A stretch of DNA of 64,000 bases. It comes from Eriocheir sinensis. Its lineage: Eukaryota; Arthropoda; Malacostraca; Decapoda; Varunidae. The notes beneath the pieces were generated by a model. That model saw nothing but the letters and a program-made list of their open reading frames with translations. It was not told the origin of the DNA and ran no database searches. The stretch spans positions 2,553,094-2,617,093 of the forward strand of contig NC_066529.1 in assembly GCF_024679095.1 (NCBI RefSeq), read 5' to 3'. A program made the translations under genes and the position numbers. Shown in pieces: positions 22,130-48,499 of the stretch. Numbering within the stretch: position 1 is the stretch's first letter; each line of letters starts with the position of its first letter.

Positions 22130-22790
22130 AAGCAATTAAGTTGAAAATTTAAACTAGTGAATATTTAGACATGATTTTAACAGCAAGCAACACTAAAAAT
22201 GAAGACCAGTGTATTATTATCAAATAAATTAATCTTTAGTGAATGTTCTGTCTCTAACCTCCAACACTAAAGACAAATGGAAGAGTTAGTTCAAATTTAG
22301 TTTCAACAGAAAGCAACACTAAAATTATAAAGATTAGTGTATTAACCTCTAAAAAATAAATAATAAATCTAAAGTGAATATTTGTTTATAACCACCACTA
22401 AAAAATGCAAGTTCAACAAATCCACCACAAGCCTTCTTAAGATAAAAAAAAAAATCTATTGCTTTAATTATAATCTTTGAAGGTCTAATTAACACACTTC
22501 TACACTAGAGATCTCACTGAAAACACCAAGACATATCCACCACTAGCCTTCCTAAGATAAATATAAACTAACCTATATTATATGCCTATTATAATCATTT
22601 GAAGGCCTGACCAACAAGATCACTCCTACACTCGACATCACTGAAAACCAAAGTACTAACAAATCCACCACTAGCTTTGGGAGATATAAAACGGGTAGAC
22701 AGAACTTTATAACTAGCATATTTGAAGGCCTGACCAAAAGAATTATCATTCCTATACAGGATATCATTAAGAGATTGTGTATACGAAACC
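22130..22790. repeat. AT-rich tandem array, units about 118-127 bp
   Basis: Related copies begin near 22179, 22300, 22420, 22538 and 22665. Shared phrases include ATCCACCACTAGCCTT, TTTGAAGGCCTGACCAA and CAGCAAGCAACACTAAAA. Copies are diverged. No coding capacity. Confidence 0.65.
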
Positions 22791-23184
22791 AAAAAATAAT
22801 TACATAGGAAGGAATGGAAAGACCAAAATTATACTTCAGAAATGAAATAAGGATAAAGAATGGAAAGGGAAGAAACGAAGACAATGAAAATAAAAGCGGG
22901 GGGGAGGGGGGGGGGGAGGCAGGCTTAAACGATACTTCAAGAACCCTCCGGAGAAAAAGCCATCACCTCCCCAAAGAAAAAATTAAACAAAAAAAAAAAA
23001 AAGTAAAATACTTAAATTTCTTGCACTTCGTTGGGGGGTCTTTAGACTTTGACGGAGCAGCTCAGAACAACAACCATGTCATCCACAGAGTCTTATGGGG
23101 AATCGTCTTATCGGTGATCAGGTTGAGAGGTGCTGGAAGGCAAGGGAATGATTAAATAGTGGTAATTGTGATTAAATATTGGAA

Positions 23185-23475
23185 ATTTTGATTATATTGC
23201 ACTGCAGAGAAAAGCGGAGCAAGTGGAAGAGTGGATGAGGCAAGAGGTGAAGGAGAAGTGATGTGGAGAGTGGAGGCGACATGTTGAAGGTATGAGAATG
23301 ATTTAAAAAGTGGAGTGTGTGGACTATAGCACTGGAGAGAACGGAGGAGCAAGTGGACGGGTGGAAGAGACCTAAAGGAAAGTAGGATCTGACGAAGAAG
23401 GTGGAGTCTGACATTCTGGAAGGCAAGAGTGATTAAAAATTGGAGTGTGAAGGAAGTTGCACTGTGGGGACTAAA
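23185..23475. repeat. Tandem array, unit about 131 bp
   Basis: TATAGCACTGGAGAGAACGG-type segments recur at about 23191, 23322 and 23450, with GGAGCAAGTGGA(A/C)G(A/G)GTGGA shared between the first two. Purine-rich on the plus strand. No gene seen. Confidence 0.55.
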
Positions 23476-24523
23476 ACTATGATTAAATAAGTATCTGGAG
23501 GTGGAAGACAGGTGGAGAGAACGAAGTGGATAGGAGAAAGCCAATGAGAATTAATACTCAGCTTAGTTAACGCAGCCTCCTCTTCCAACTCCACCACTGA
23601 GCCGACTCCTTCCCTCTTCAACGGTTCCTCGTATAGTAAAACCACTGATAGCTTCTAACCTTCCTCCTCTCCTCCTCCTCCTTCATAGCCCCTCCATCTC
23701 CCCTTTCCCCTCCTACTCCTCTTTAATTAACTATGGAACTATGGCTTAAAATCACCTCCACCTCCTCCTCCTCCTCCACCTCCTCTTCTCGTTCACCTAT
23801 TCTCTCTTTCTGCTTGTTTTCCCTTTTCCCCTCCTCCTCCTCCTCCCTTAATTCTTTTCTTTTTCCTCTACCCTCTTTTTATTATTCTATTTTCTCTTCC
23901 TTCTCATCTTCTAGTCAATTTGAAAGTGAAAAACTACTACTACTACTACTACTACTATTTATTCCAAGAAATTTACGGAGGGAAGAATGTTATTTATGTG
24001 TATACACTAAATAATAATAAATACAACACAGTGAATATATATAACACCATCCTCTCCATATTGTAGTAGTATAAAATTAATATGAACTAGCAATCCGCCT
24101 TCGCGGAGTTCGCCCCCCCACCCCCACCCCCCCACCCGAGTCAAGGGTCGAGACTCCGAAGCAGATAAATACTGCTAACGATGTACTACAATTTAGATAC
24201 AACGTAATTGAGACGTTGATAAATTCGGGACTAAAATATAAATTTAAGGCTAAGAACAAGTGGAAGGGAAATTCTGTCATATTTTTGGGGGGATGTTGAC
24301 CAAAGCAATTACACAAAACAGTTTCGACAAAATACAAAGTTCAGCTCATCAGTGACAGCACTTACCACCGGCTTGAAACTTCAGTATAGTTGCCCCACAG
24401 AGGATGATCCAAGAACATAACTGCCTCAGCAAACACGGTTAACAAATAACAATACTCAACAGTAGGACGGAGGGGACAACAACAACAACAACAAAGACAA
24501 CAACAAAAACAACAACAGCAAAA

Positions 24524-24532
24524 ATAATAATG

Positions 24533-24570
<38 letters not shown>

Positions 24571-24600
24571 GCACAACACAAACACACACACACACACACA
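24524..24600. repeat. (AAT)n plus (CA)n compound microsatellite
   Basis: AAT units to 24569, a short spacer, then CA to 24600. Preceded by AAC-rich triplets from 24477. Confidence 0.93.
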
Positions 24601-24677
24601 TTGCGAGCTCTGTGCTCTTCCGTAGGAGAACCGCTGGCTGTCTCGAGAGAGACCCGCCGCAGCAGACCAAGAGGTGA

Positions 24678-24680
<3 letters not shown>

Positions 24681-24759
<79 letters not shown>
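24681..24759. repeat. (AC)n microsatellite
   Basis: 79 bp of perfect AC. Confidence 0.97.
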
Positions 24760-24760
<1 letters not shown>

Positions 24761-24906
24761 TTCATGATAGATCAAAAGGAACCCAAAACATGCATACATT
24801 GGGTTAATAACTACCTCACGACCTAATGAGTTTTAGATCAATAAATGTTGCAGTAGGTATTATATATGCACAGTAGCCATGTTGTGAATCGATAGTTCTG
24901 AAGGTC

Positions 24907-24910
<4 letters not shown>

Positions 24911-24952
<42 letters not shown>
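24911..24952. repeat. (GA)n microsatellite
   Basis: About 42 bp of perfect GA. Confidence 0.96.
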
Positions 24953-24955
<3 letters not shown>

Positions 24956-26179
24956 CTCCAGTCAATATTTTCTTTGCATAAAACAACTGGCTTCCTCTTG
25001 CGTGTGTGGCGGGAGGTGCACGCTACCTGTATATCCCTCCCAGCCGGCCACCCGTGAACACTGTCACCTCAGAATGGGTAATGTGCATGAACAAGCGTGA
25101 CTCCCCTTCCTCTACGCCACGGGATGTGCACATTCAGCGTGGGTTACAGCTAGAAAAAGAAATGAGCGTTCAACCTGCCACGGATATAGAATAATAAGGG
25201 AATGACAGTATTGTTGGATTAGTCTGGGCAGATGAGGTTTAGCATGAATGTCTGCACGGAAAGTACAGTTTAAAGCACATGAGCAAAAATTACATTATAA
25301 ATTCATGCCACGCAATCAGAAGAATGTGTCAGCTGCTAAAATTACCATGAGGAAGAACAGTTACTTGGCATACGAGTCAGCCAATATGAGCTTAGGATGT
25401 TGTCTTCTCCTTATCTAGCCCTATACTAATGCATTCACTGGAGTCGAAATGAAAGAAGACCGGCAACCCGCTTTCTATTGGCCTTGCCGCTGCCTATCCA
25501 CTCCACTGTGAATAAGTAGGCACTCGAGTCCTTCCAAGTACGTGGCTGTGCGTATCGTATCTCAAATGATAAGGAGCAGCATGTTTGAAACAACAGTGGA
25601 GAGTTTGAATAATGATAAGGTAATCCCGAATGCAACGGTAGCTGCTACAAACTATTCAGCAGGCAGAATTTTTTTTAGCTTGTGACATCCTTTGACAACC
25701 TGCCATAATAATTAATGGATGTACACTGAATAGTGAATACACAAATGATAAGAATGCCGATGGGCTACACCACACCCTTGTACTGTGTGGTTTCCCTGGG
25801 GATGAACATCAATCCCCTTATTTTCTGTACATTATTCCATTCCAGTGTCTTCCCTGGAGTGTTGGCCTTTTGATTCTTATTCTCCTTCTTTTGACCTGCA
25901 ACGCTTTGTGTCGGCTCTTAGGTAATTCAGGAATACTTTTGCCAGCTTTACAATTATTTTTATTCCTTTTGTCTGCTTGAGAACATAAAAGTCTTCAGAT
26001 AAAACAAAACGAATTACCAACAAAAAGCCAGAAAGAAATACAGACAACCCAACCCACCTCAATCAATCCCTACAAACATAAACTGCCACAATAAATCACA
26101 AACAATAAACATCGAACAAAACAAAACAAAACAAAAATACAAGGTAATTTTGGAGATTGACTCCGCGGCTTCTAAATAC

Positions 26180-26573
26180 TGTTGTGCTGGAAGCTTCCCC
26201 CGGCGTCTATGGGCCTCTAGAAGGCTCCGGGAAGAACGAGCAGGGGGGCGGGGGAGCAAAGCCTCGTCCGCGCCCGGCGCCAGGCGGGAAGTGTTGCCAA
26301 CTCGCATATATTTTTGTTACATGTTCTTGTATGATCTAAAATATACTGTAACATTCTAGACTGTACTGTTCTGGATATATATAGGAGAAGAAGGCGAGAG
26401 AGTCCCAGTCCCTGTAATAGTAAGCTAGTGGTAAGTGAAGAGTCCGAGTGAAGTGTACTACTAAGGAAGAATATTAAACTACATAAGCTGTGCAAAGTGT
26501 TTACATATCTCCCTCCCACGGAGTCTCCTGACGGCGACACGGAAGTTCCCCAAGTAACACGCCCGGCATAACA
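26180..26573 (+). mobile_element. Probable solo LTR (Gypsy-like)
   Basis: The 394-bp segment begins TGTTGTGC and ends GCATAACA, near-perfect short inverted ends of the TG...CA type. It contains a TATATATAGG box near 26375, then a U5-like stretch with GGAGTCTCCTGACGGCGAC. No primer-binding site follows and no internal retroelement coding is present, so it would be a solo LTR. No exact target-site duplication could be read. Confidence 0.5.
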
Positions 26574-26659
26574 ATATGATATTACGCTTCTATATTTTAG
26601 AAACGAAATACATGTCCCTCAACCATGATATGAAGGCGCAAGTACTTAAAAAAAAATAA

Positions 26660-26960
26660 AAAAAAAAAAAAAAAGGCATAATCCCGGCCCTTCCCCTAAC
26701 GATCTTGGGGAACCCGTGGGAAATCGGGGGTTTGGGGTGGGGGAGCATAGTTAAACTACTCAAACCGAACTTTACATAACCTAACCTCTAACGGGGGGCT
26801 TTGCCCCCCTCGACCCCTCCTAACCAGGAGGGGCACAGAACCAGCAGGGGGGGGGGGGCGTAGCCCTCCCCACTGCTGGCCCCCCCACATGTATGATGTG
26901 CCGGTAAAACCAGATAAGTACAACAGTATATGAGGCCTTGGGAAGGTTATTATTCTCGTG
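26660..26960. repeat. GC-hairpin dispersed repeat, possibly mobile
   Basis: The stretch holds short perfect hairpins (GGGGGGCTTTGCCCCCC at about 26791, another around a run of 12 G at 26847-26858) and a poly(A) run at its left end. Similar GGGGGC-ATG/ACG-CCCCC hairpins occur at 15540-15560 and 15669-15691, which suggests a dispersed family. It lies just upstream of NAMPT exon 1. Confidence 0.35.
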
Positions 26961-27179
26961 GGGGCAATATTGGAGGCGCGTAGTGAATCTCCATATTTAC
27001 CACAAAGAGAAATGCGAACAATCTTACCTAACGTCATCCAAAAGACAGAAAAAGGGGGAGCAAACCTCACCTCAACCCCCTGGCACTCCCTGGCACTCTC
27101 TGGCAACGCGTGTGCCGTGTGTTGAGTGGACGGGTGTTGTCTTGTAACCTTGTTGCTCCTCAGTCACACTAACGGCGCC

Positions 27180-40705
<13,526 letters not shown>

Positions 40706-43145
40706 GGAATGTGATGTGATGAAATTCTCATGTTAAGGCAAGCCTGTTAGGGGTAGTGCTCTGCTTCCCTGCAGGTTACTTAAAATATGTGCACTGGTAT
40801 CATATTATCAAGTATATAAGGTCAGGGTGGAAGTGTTCAACATATCCTTCCAGACCGGGGCATATTGCTATGCTGGAATTTTCAACCCATCTTAAAGTAT
40901 AAGAAAGTGTACTGACAGCTTCTGTCATGTGATTTTAAATCATGATTGTTTTATCAATATTTATGGAAATCAGTCATTTCACTGGTTATTAAGCACAAAG
41001 ATAGAAAAAAATTTACTGTTCTCGTGATAAAATTATCTGTGTATTAGTCACATTATGTACATTATGTGTGATACTATTGTATAAGTTTTGTTGATAAAAT
41101 AAGGCCGTTGTGTCTAGTAAATGTTATTGACTTTAAAAATGTATAAATTACTGATGTGAAGTACAAGAACAGGACATTCATATGCAAATTTTGTAAATGA
41201 ATTCAGGTATCTGTGACTCCCCTTCCACACTGACCATTCTCAGTCTGTCATAACTTGAAATCTCAACTGAGAACTATGTCCCATCTACTGCTAAATGATC
41301 TTCCCCAAGGTTAGGCATTTGTGTCATCCACCAGTTTTTTCTTCCTCCCAGATGCTAACTATATACAGGGACCTTGTCTGACCCTGCATGAAGTATGCCT
41401 TCCATGTGGGGGTGTTCCTACCATCCAGTTCTTTTAGGCAGTAAAGTCTAATGCCTTTTGTCTCATCAACTCCCCTCCTGATACTGACTGTCCTATCTTT
41501 TAAATTCCATAGCAATGTTGCTTCCCTTCTATTTTTTTTTTTTTTTTTTTTCATATATTTTCATGCTAACTGCTCCTCTGAACTTGCCAAGTGCATGCCC
41601 CAACCCTGCATGCAGTCTCATTACACAGGACTTTCCACTGTCACTCACATCTATGCTTTTTCTGTTAAGAACAAGTTGGATGGCAGACTATTTTTAGTAG
41701 CCCAGCATAATGCAAGATGTAACTAGAGGGCAGAGAATTACACTTGGTCATTGCCCTTGATTCACTTCTTGGCAGCTAGCTGACCTGAACACAAACTCCT
41801 CCTCCCCAGCACACCCTCACACTTTGTTCTCAGTCTCAAAGAATCTTTAACCTACTATGTCCTCAGTGGCCTTGTATATTTTCTTATTTTCTTATACTGA
41901 TTTTGCACTTGAATAATGTAGTTGTACCTTTGCCCTGCCATTTTGTAATGTGAAGGTAGTGTTTTTGTATTGCTTCCTATCACTGTAAACCTCGTACATA
42001 TGACATGGCAGTGGAGCACAGTAAGATGCAAAGGAAACTGACAGTTTGGTTTAAGCCATCAGTCATACAGTGTTTTATGAAAGCATTGCATAATCCACTA
42101 ATTTTGAAGTCTCCATACATGTATTCAGCTGTCTTCAATAATCCTGAAAATTTTTATAATAGGTACACTAAAACAGTATTCATATATCATCAGTGGTCTA
42201 GGGGACAGGTCTATAGCATCAAACCTTGGGTGCAAAGCTACTTAGGAAAGTTCCATTACTATAACAATAGCACCTACCTATTTAGAGCAAAGGAAAGTTA
42301 AATATGTAACATTTTCGTTGACACTCGGATCCTGAATCATCGGAAAATATGCTATTTCAGAAACCATACTAAAAGAGCTGGACAGCAGAATTTTGGGGGG
42401 TTAAGCTCATAGAAAAGGAGGAAATAAAACTTAATATACTGTTGAAATTTTGAAAATAAGAGACAAACATTGACAGGAGGAGAGTACCAGGACACCTCTC
42501 TTCCCAAAATCGACCTCTCTTTTGGCCACTCCTCTCAACTCTTTAGAGGAGCAGTGATATGCGGGCTTTTTTCATTGTTGTTTTCTTTTTTTGCCTTGAG
42601 CTGTTTCTTTTACTGTAAAGAAAATAAAAAAATAAAAAAACACCACACAAGAATATACAGAAAGACACCACTAAAGGGGAGACTGTGGCAAAGGTTGTCT
42701 CCATCACCCTCAGCTGAACTAAATTTCCAGTGCTAACCCTTTGGTGTATGGTCAGGTCTAAGCTGTCCAGGCACTGACTACATAGTTTGTTGCCTATTAT
42801 GAGGATTACTCGTACACCCTTATTTTCACACATGGTCTATTTTGTATGATATATTTTTATAAAGTGTTTTTTCTCATAGTTTTTAGTCCAAGAAATTGCC
42901 TTATTGATGATTGACTCATTTTCACAAGTGGTCTGTTTTCAAAGCTTTATATATCTCTATATTTATTTCACCTGCCATTCTCTTGTACAGGTTTTACCAG
43001 TGTTGTGAGGGGCAGCGAGGGCCGCGTCCTGCTGCCCGTTGTTCACTTTGTTACTCTTGAAACTTTGATATAACTGCCCTTGAAGCTGAGGCTACAAAGG
43101 TGCATTATTTTGTATGATTAATAAATGAATTTATTAATATTAGCT
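40706..43145 (+). other. NAMPT: NAMPT 3' UTR / downstream region
   Basis: AT-rich sequence with no convincing coding exon. The first TAATAA/AAATAA-like signal is near 41097; canonical AATAAA motifs are at 42423 and 43120. The true 3' end is not resolved; a short UTR of about 0.4 kb or a long one of about 2.4 kb would each fit. Confidence 0.4.
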
Positions 43146-43584
43146 CCTATTCATGAGTATATTCCTCACACAAGTTAGTTTAATAATTTTTAACTAAAAT
43201 TACAAATTAGCATGCCTATAAATGGACTTACATATTTTAACAGTGCTTATTACATGAAGACTGCACAGCCACCAGCCACATGATACACACTAGAATAGTT
43301 ACATTCTCAGTAATGTTGGTATACAAGTGATATGCCATAAAGGCTGTCAGTTTTTTTTTTTTTTTTTTTTTTTTTTGAGCTGCCTCCCCTGCTGTTAAAA
43401 AAAAAATGACACTAAACATTTCAGGTCTGCATTTTTTGCTCTTGTCAAACACTCATCAGTTTTTTTTTTTATTTTTTTTTTATGGGAAATCATGACGGGC
43501 AGAGCAGCGGTCGGCTCTGCAGTCTGCACCCCATTATCGCAGTGTCAATGGTCAGTGGGTGGCCGTGCGGCGTCAGCTGGATGG

Positions 43585-43615
43585 AATGGGGCGGCGCGGG
43601 GCGGGGCGGGGCCTG
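43585..43615 (+). promoter_or_regulatory. Cluster of GC boxes
   Basis: Several overlapping GGGGCGG-type motifs stand in a GC-rich, CpG-containing patch that interrupts AT-rich flanks and continues to about 44150. They are Sp1-type binding motifs by sequence; a promoter role is inference. Confidence 0.35.
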
Positions 43616-44204
43616 CTGGAGCCTCCAGCCGTCTGCCTCTTTTGCGGCACTCTCCAGTCTAGAAAAGGTTCGCGCCGCTTACACCCGTGCCTATCGCTTC
43701 CTCGTCACGCCGCCGCTCACGAGACGCTCACCAACTTGGCGCAAACGTTTCCAGTGTTGCTTCTCGTGCTGTTGCTCCGCGTTGACCAACCCCGGCACAC
43801 TAAACTAAAACATTTGGAGATACGTTTCAATGCGCATTTTGTTCATACTTTGATAAACCTAAAAGGAGCTCGTCGGTGTGCTGCTTGCCATTCATTTATT
43901 CTCCTGAGCGGCAACGCGGCACTAAGTATTTACAGTGTGTCCTGAAGACTCATCGTGCCTCTCGTGACAAGACAGCGTCACGTCATGCGTCGTGCGGGGG
44001 CAACTGAGGCTCGGTAGGTAACGCGGCGGGACGTGATACATCAACCCCGGGAAGCGTCATGAGGGAGCGCTGAGGTGTACACGACCGACCGGACATCATG
44101 TTGGGGGAGCAGGGAGCGGCGCCCCCTGCATGTGTGCCCGTCAGCCTCTCCACGTGACTGTACCTATCACCTCAAGGCAACAGGTGAGGAGATACAGGTG
44201 AAAG

Positions 44205-44330
44205 AGATCGTATAAAAGGGTTTCTCCTGCATTTTATCTCTTCTGGCATTTATTCCTTGTGACTCCTGAAGGCGATGAACGGGGGGACACGGCAGATGAC
44301 CCTCACTTTGCTCTCACTCCTTTGGGTCAG
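44205..44330 (+). promoter_or_regulatory. Candidate TATA promoter and first exon of a secreted/membrane protein
   Basis: TATAAAAG stands at 44211. About 64 bp downstream an ATG at 44275 opens MNGGTRQMTLTLLSLLW, with a hydrophobic stretch like a signal peptide, and the sequence then offers a donor-like GTCAGTG. Without splicing the frame runs 67 codons to 44478. The arrangement resembles TATA-driven arthropod genes with a short signal-peptide first exon. No downstream exon was found. Confidence 0.3.
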
Positions 44331-45050
44331 TGTTTCTCTTTTTCATATCTTCATGCGTGGGAATTATTATACCCGCGATAAGAGAACCCCCATTTTCTCC
44401 TCTTCCTCTTCATATCAACAAAATGCAATCTTTCCTCTTCATATTATATTTCTTTACTTCGTCTCTCATAAGCTCTGAAGGAGGATGAGCACAAGTCTGT
44501 CTTCACGTGGCGCCGAGAGGAGTGAGTGAGTGAGGACGGCGCCGCTGTGGGTGGAGTCGGGAGCCACGTATGACCGCGCACCTAAAAATATCCTGTGTTG
44601 ACGTGACCTGACCACGCGAGATTTTACTTTCTTCTTAATACATTTCGTTTTACTGCAGAGATGATTACCGCAATTATCTCCTTTCTCAATATCTTTGCTT
44701 CCCCTCCCCAAGTTGCCATGAGAAGGGATGAGGTTGGTTTGGTGTACAAGTTAGTAATAAAAAGACCGTCTTGGTTTTCTTGGATCTGATAATCTCACGT
44801 GGGATCAAGACGCTTGGTCCGGTGCAGCTGAGAGGAGGGAGTCAAGTGAGTCGCAAATGTTTGGAGGAGAGAGAGGGAGGGAGGGACCAGCAGGGCAAAG
44901 CGTGTGTGAGAAAATGCATCAAGACTTCGAAGTTGTTGAAATAGATGAATGAAGGATTTTTTTTATACCCATCTATAACCAGAAATGCGGATAGAGTAGT
45001 ATTGTAAATCATGAGGGGGAATGAACTCATCAGTACGAGGCCCAGAACCA

Positions 45051-45083
<33 letters not shown>
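45051..45083. repeat. (AAT)n microsatellite
   Basis: 33 bp of AAT triplets. Confidence 0.93.
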
Positions 45084-45084
<1 letters not shown>

Positions 45085-46176
45085 TGTCGTCGATCCTTCT
45101 ATAGCTGCAGAAATTGTCCCTCCCCGCTATAGCCTAATATCCCCGACCATTTATTTACTCTTAAAACAATATACACACTACATTTTATTTGGTGTGGAAG
45201 AGATCATTTCCATTATTCACATATTATTGATAAACTATTTGATTTCTTTATTTAGTTTGTAACACGCTAGTCAGTTCCTTCAAGGCTTACTTTCAGGTGT
45301 GGCTGCGATGCTTCTAACGTCACATTCCACTTTAAAGAGTTACGAGTTGAGAAAATTTAGCGAAGACTGTTTTAAAGATGTTCGTTTCTGCGTCACTGGA
45401 TAACGAACAAAACCGCTCATCCACGTAATTCCTGCTCGCTTTAAGTGGCATATAATTTGCCTCTTAGGGCGCGGCAAACATGATTAAGATGAGCCTGAAT
45501 TAGAGCAACTTAAACTATTAGAAGCGCTCATCATAAAAGCTGTTATACTTATCTACTGTCCCCCTGAGGTGAGACCGGGAACAAAAAGAGGGTGAAGAAA
45601 TATCGACAGGTCTTTATATTACCTCCGCAAAAGCTAAAAACATCGCCAGTCTTCATTATCTACACCTTCATTATCTTATAGCCACTGACCAGCACAATCA
45701 CCACCTCCACCACCATCACATATACACACTTCTTATTCCCATCTTACCTCTTTATCTCCCACATCTCCATCAATGACTTCCTTCTCGTATGCATATCTGT
45801 AAGGCTTGCATGTAACCCCCTCCCCGTCCGCCGTCAGAAAAACTGTTAATCTTATATCTTAATCGAGACAGAACAGGAAGCCCCGTCACAAAGTCCAATA
45901 CCGGCAGTCTTCATTACCTTTCCTCACCTTATTTACCTCTCACTACGGTTTGGAAGTGTTCTCCGCACCGATATATCTGTTGGGAGGGTTGTCTTGTCTC
46001 TCTTTCACGTCTTCCGTATGCCGTAGAACCTGAGGTAACACGCGCAGCTATGAAAACACCTCGCCTGGATATCTTTACCATTGGGAGCCTTCATTACCTC
46101 TCTGGTCACTCCTCCCATTACCACCACCCGACACCTGTTCAACTCCACCTCGCCTTTTTACCTCTTAACACCTGCT

Positions 46177-46385
46177 TTTAAGTTTTCTACTCATTCACTT
46201 GCCATCTATACCGACTCTATGGACATTATTTTTCACTTTTCGTAGGTCATTGCTCTCTTACATACGCACGTATTCCTTTTAAGTTTTCTCCTCATTCACT
46301 TGACATCAATACGGACTCTCTGGACATTTTTTCCACTTGTCGTAAATCACTGTTCTCTTTCTTTCATAAACATACGTGTATTTTA
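46177..46385. repeat. About 100-bp tandem duplication
   Basis: TTTTAAGTTTTCT(A/C)CTCATTCACTTG starts both copies (about 46179 and 46278). Both continue through GACTCT-TGGACATT and a region ending in TTTTAAG. Confidence 0.65.
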
Positions 46386-46609
46386 AGTCGTAGTCCCAAG
46401 TGTATGTAGCTCAGTGTCCATCTTCCTATTCAACGGGGACAGGATGCGATAAGATTCATAGCACCGAAACTTTGTAAAATTTAATGAGTCTCGGTTTTGG
46501 AATGACGAACACGTACTACTCAAGTCATTTCGTAACTCTTCCTCGGAACTGAGTTGGATGAGGACAGTGTGCATGTGTGTCTTCGTGTGAATTAGCCAAG
46601 AAATGTTTG

Positions 46610-46790
46610 AAAGCGCAGGAATCTCCATTCAGTACATCGCGAATCTCGTACAAATTGTTGATGTTGTAATTACGTTGTAAGGTCTTCCCTTGGCTGATGT
46701 TCATACCTGTGTCGAATGAAACAGCGCGAGTAGGTGGAAATGGTGCCGGGATCCCCATTAATACATCGTGAAACTCGTTTTCGAATGTTT
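46610..46790. repeat. Diverged direct repeat, spacing about 131 bp
   Basis: TCCCCATTAATACATCGTGA near 46751 repeats TCTCCATTCAGTACATCGCGA near 46620 with several changes. Low copy number; no gene seen around it. Confidence 0.4.
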
Positions 46791-47084
46791 AACACGTAGT
46801 CAGGTTGTCCCGAGGGGGTGTGCACAAGATAGGCACGGCACTCCAGGGTTGTCCACACTTGTCTGCCCCCCCACCCCCACCCCACCCCGAAAGTCACATA
46901 TTTACAAGTTTATGATCTTCGACAACTGTTCGAGAGTTGCCACATGGAATGACTCAGGGCAGTAGTTAAATGACCAGCGTTTTCCACGACACGATTTATG
47001 AGTTAAACGTGAAATAAATATGGCTGGTATGGTGAAAAAAAACAGCTTTGCCATTATTCGTACTGTTTCAATAACCGGAGGCCA

Positions 47085-47345
47085 CTAAGGAAGGGAGAGG
47101 GAAAGGAAGGAAGGGAGAGGGAAAGGAAGGATGGGAGAGGGAAAGAAAGGAAGGAAGAGGGAAAGGAAGGAAAGGAGAGGGAAAGAAAGGAAGGGAGAGG
47201 AAGGAAGGGAGAGGGAAAGGAAGGAAGGGAAAGGGAAAGGAAGGAAGGGAGAGGAAGGAAGGGAGAGGGAAAGGAAGGAAGGGAAAGGGAAAGGAAGGAA
47301 GGGAGAAGGAGAGGAAGGAAGGGAGAGGGATGGGAGGGAAGGCAG
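47085..47345 (+). repeat. Purine tract, (GGAAGGAAGGGAGAGGGAAA)n
   Basis: About 260 bp almost free of pyrimidines on the plus strand, made of GGAAGGAAGGGAGAGGGAAA-like units of about 20-28 bp. Able in principle to form triplex (H-DNA) structures. Confidence 0.9.
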
Positions 47346-48499
47346 AGGGTTATAATATTATTTTGTTGCATGTTATTATTTATTACTTGTTACACCTCAT
47401 TGACAAAAAAAAGACGTGAGAATATTACCATTTGAGTGACAGTAATGATATCAAATTATATAAGAAGTCCCTCCAGTGTTTGTGCGAGCATTGCTTCCTG
47501 TTCTGGGACATCACCAATTTTAATGATATTCCAGTGCAATTTTCTTTTACTGCATTGAGTAATAAAATGTCTGGCTGAGTAAACTTATAAAGAAGTGATT
47601 TTTTTTTCTTTCATTCAATAAATTTGTGAGCATTGACTTTCCAGAAGAGAAACTGTTTACCATTTAGTGTGACGAGCTTTTTTTTTTATATATATATATC
47701 TGCACTAGGGTTGGAGGACATAAGAAAACTATGCTAGAATATTCCTCTAAGCTACACAGCATCGTCCGGTGTTTGTGTGATCCCCATCCAAGGACGAAGG
47801 TGATAAACAGCCCAGCCCATAAATCTTAGCGAGGTCCTTTCACGGAGGTGTTATGAGTGTCGAGCAGCTTGTACCACCTCGGGCTCGTAAGGCACTGAAA
47901 TCAAGGGCATCAAGCAGGTAGCGATTCATCTTTATTCCCTGGTCGTGTAGTTTTCTCTTTCTGCACTGTCGGCGATACCTGCTCCATCATTTCCCCGCCT
48001 CCAAGATTACGAGTTTACTGTTTTCTTCCACTGGTGCGTTAGTTTATATAGATGAAGTGTGACATGGAGTTCCCCTATACCTTGCCTCTCCTTTCGTGAT
48101 ATCGGTAATATAAAGAATAAAAGTATGATGTCGGCAAACCTTTTTTTCATCTTAACTTTACCTATTTTCACTTATTTTTAATCCCTTGCTAATTTCTTAC
48201 TATATCTATTTATTTACAACCCTAACGCTATCTCGCTATCTTCTATCTCTTTAGTTCTTCATATTTTGTCTCACCGGCGCAGTGCTATTTGTTGCTATAT
48301 TTATCTATCTATTTACAACACTAATTTATTCTTTTCTGCTTATTCAGGTATTCATATTTTGTTTTCCTGGCGCGTCATGTGCACCGCTGGGCCTCAAGTG
48401 GGTGATCTACATAGTGGTTAATAGGTGGGTCAGGGCGGCCCTCCCTATATAGTACTTTCGAGGGCGTGTGAACGGAACCACAAGTAAGCGAGACATCAA

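Larger units (their letters stand above)
20343..27163. other. Intergenic: repeats, no gene recognised
   Basis: Contains the arrays and LTR listed separately. One non-repetitive open frame, 20483-20866 (+, 127 codons), matches nothing I know. Just upstream of NAMPT a non-coding 5' exon and promoter are expected but no TATA box or GC box was identified. Confidence 0.5.

Noticed and set aside
26217..26540. 107-codon minus-strand frame
   Set aside because: It lies wholly inside the probable solo LTR and has no retroelement protein motif.
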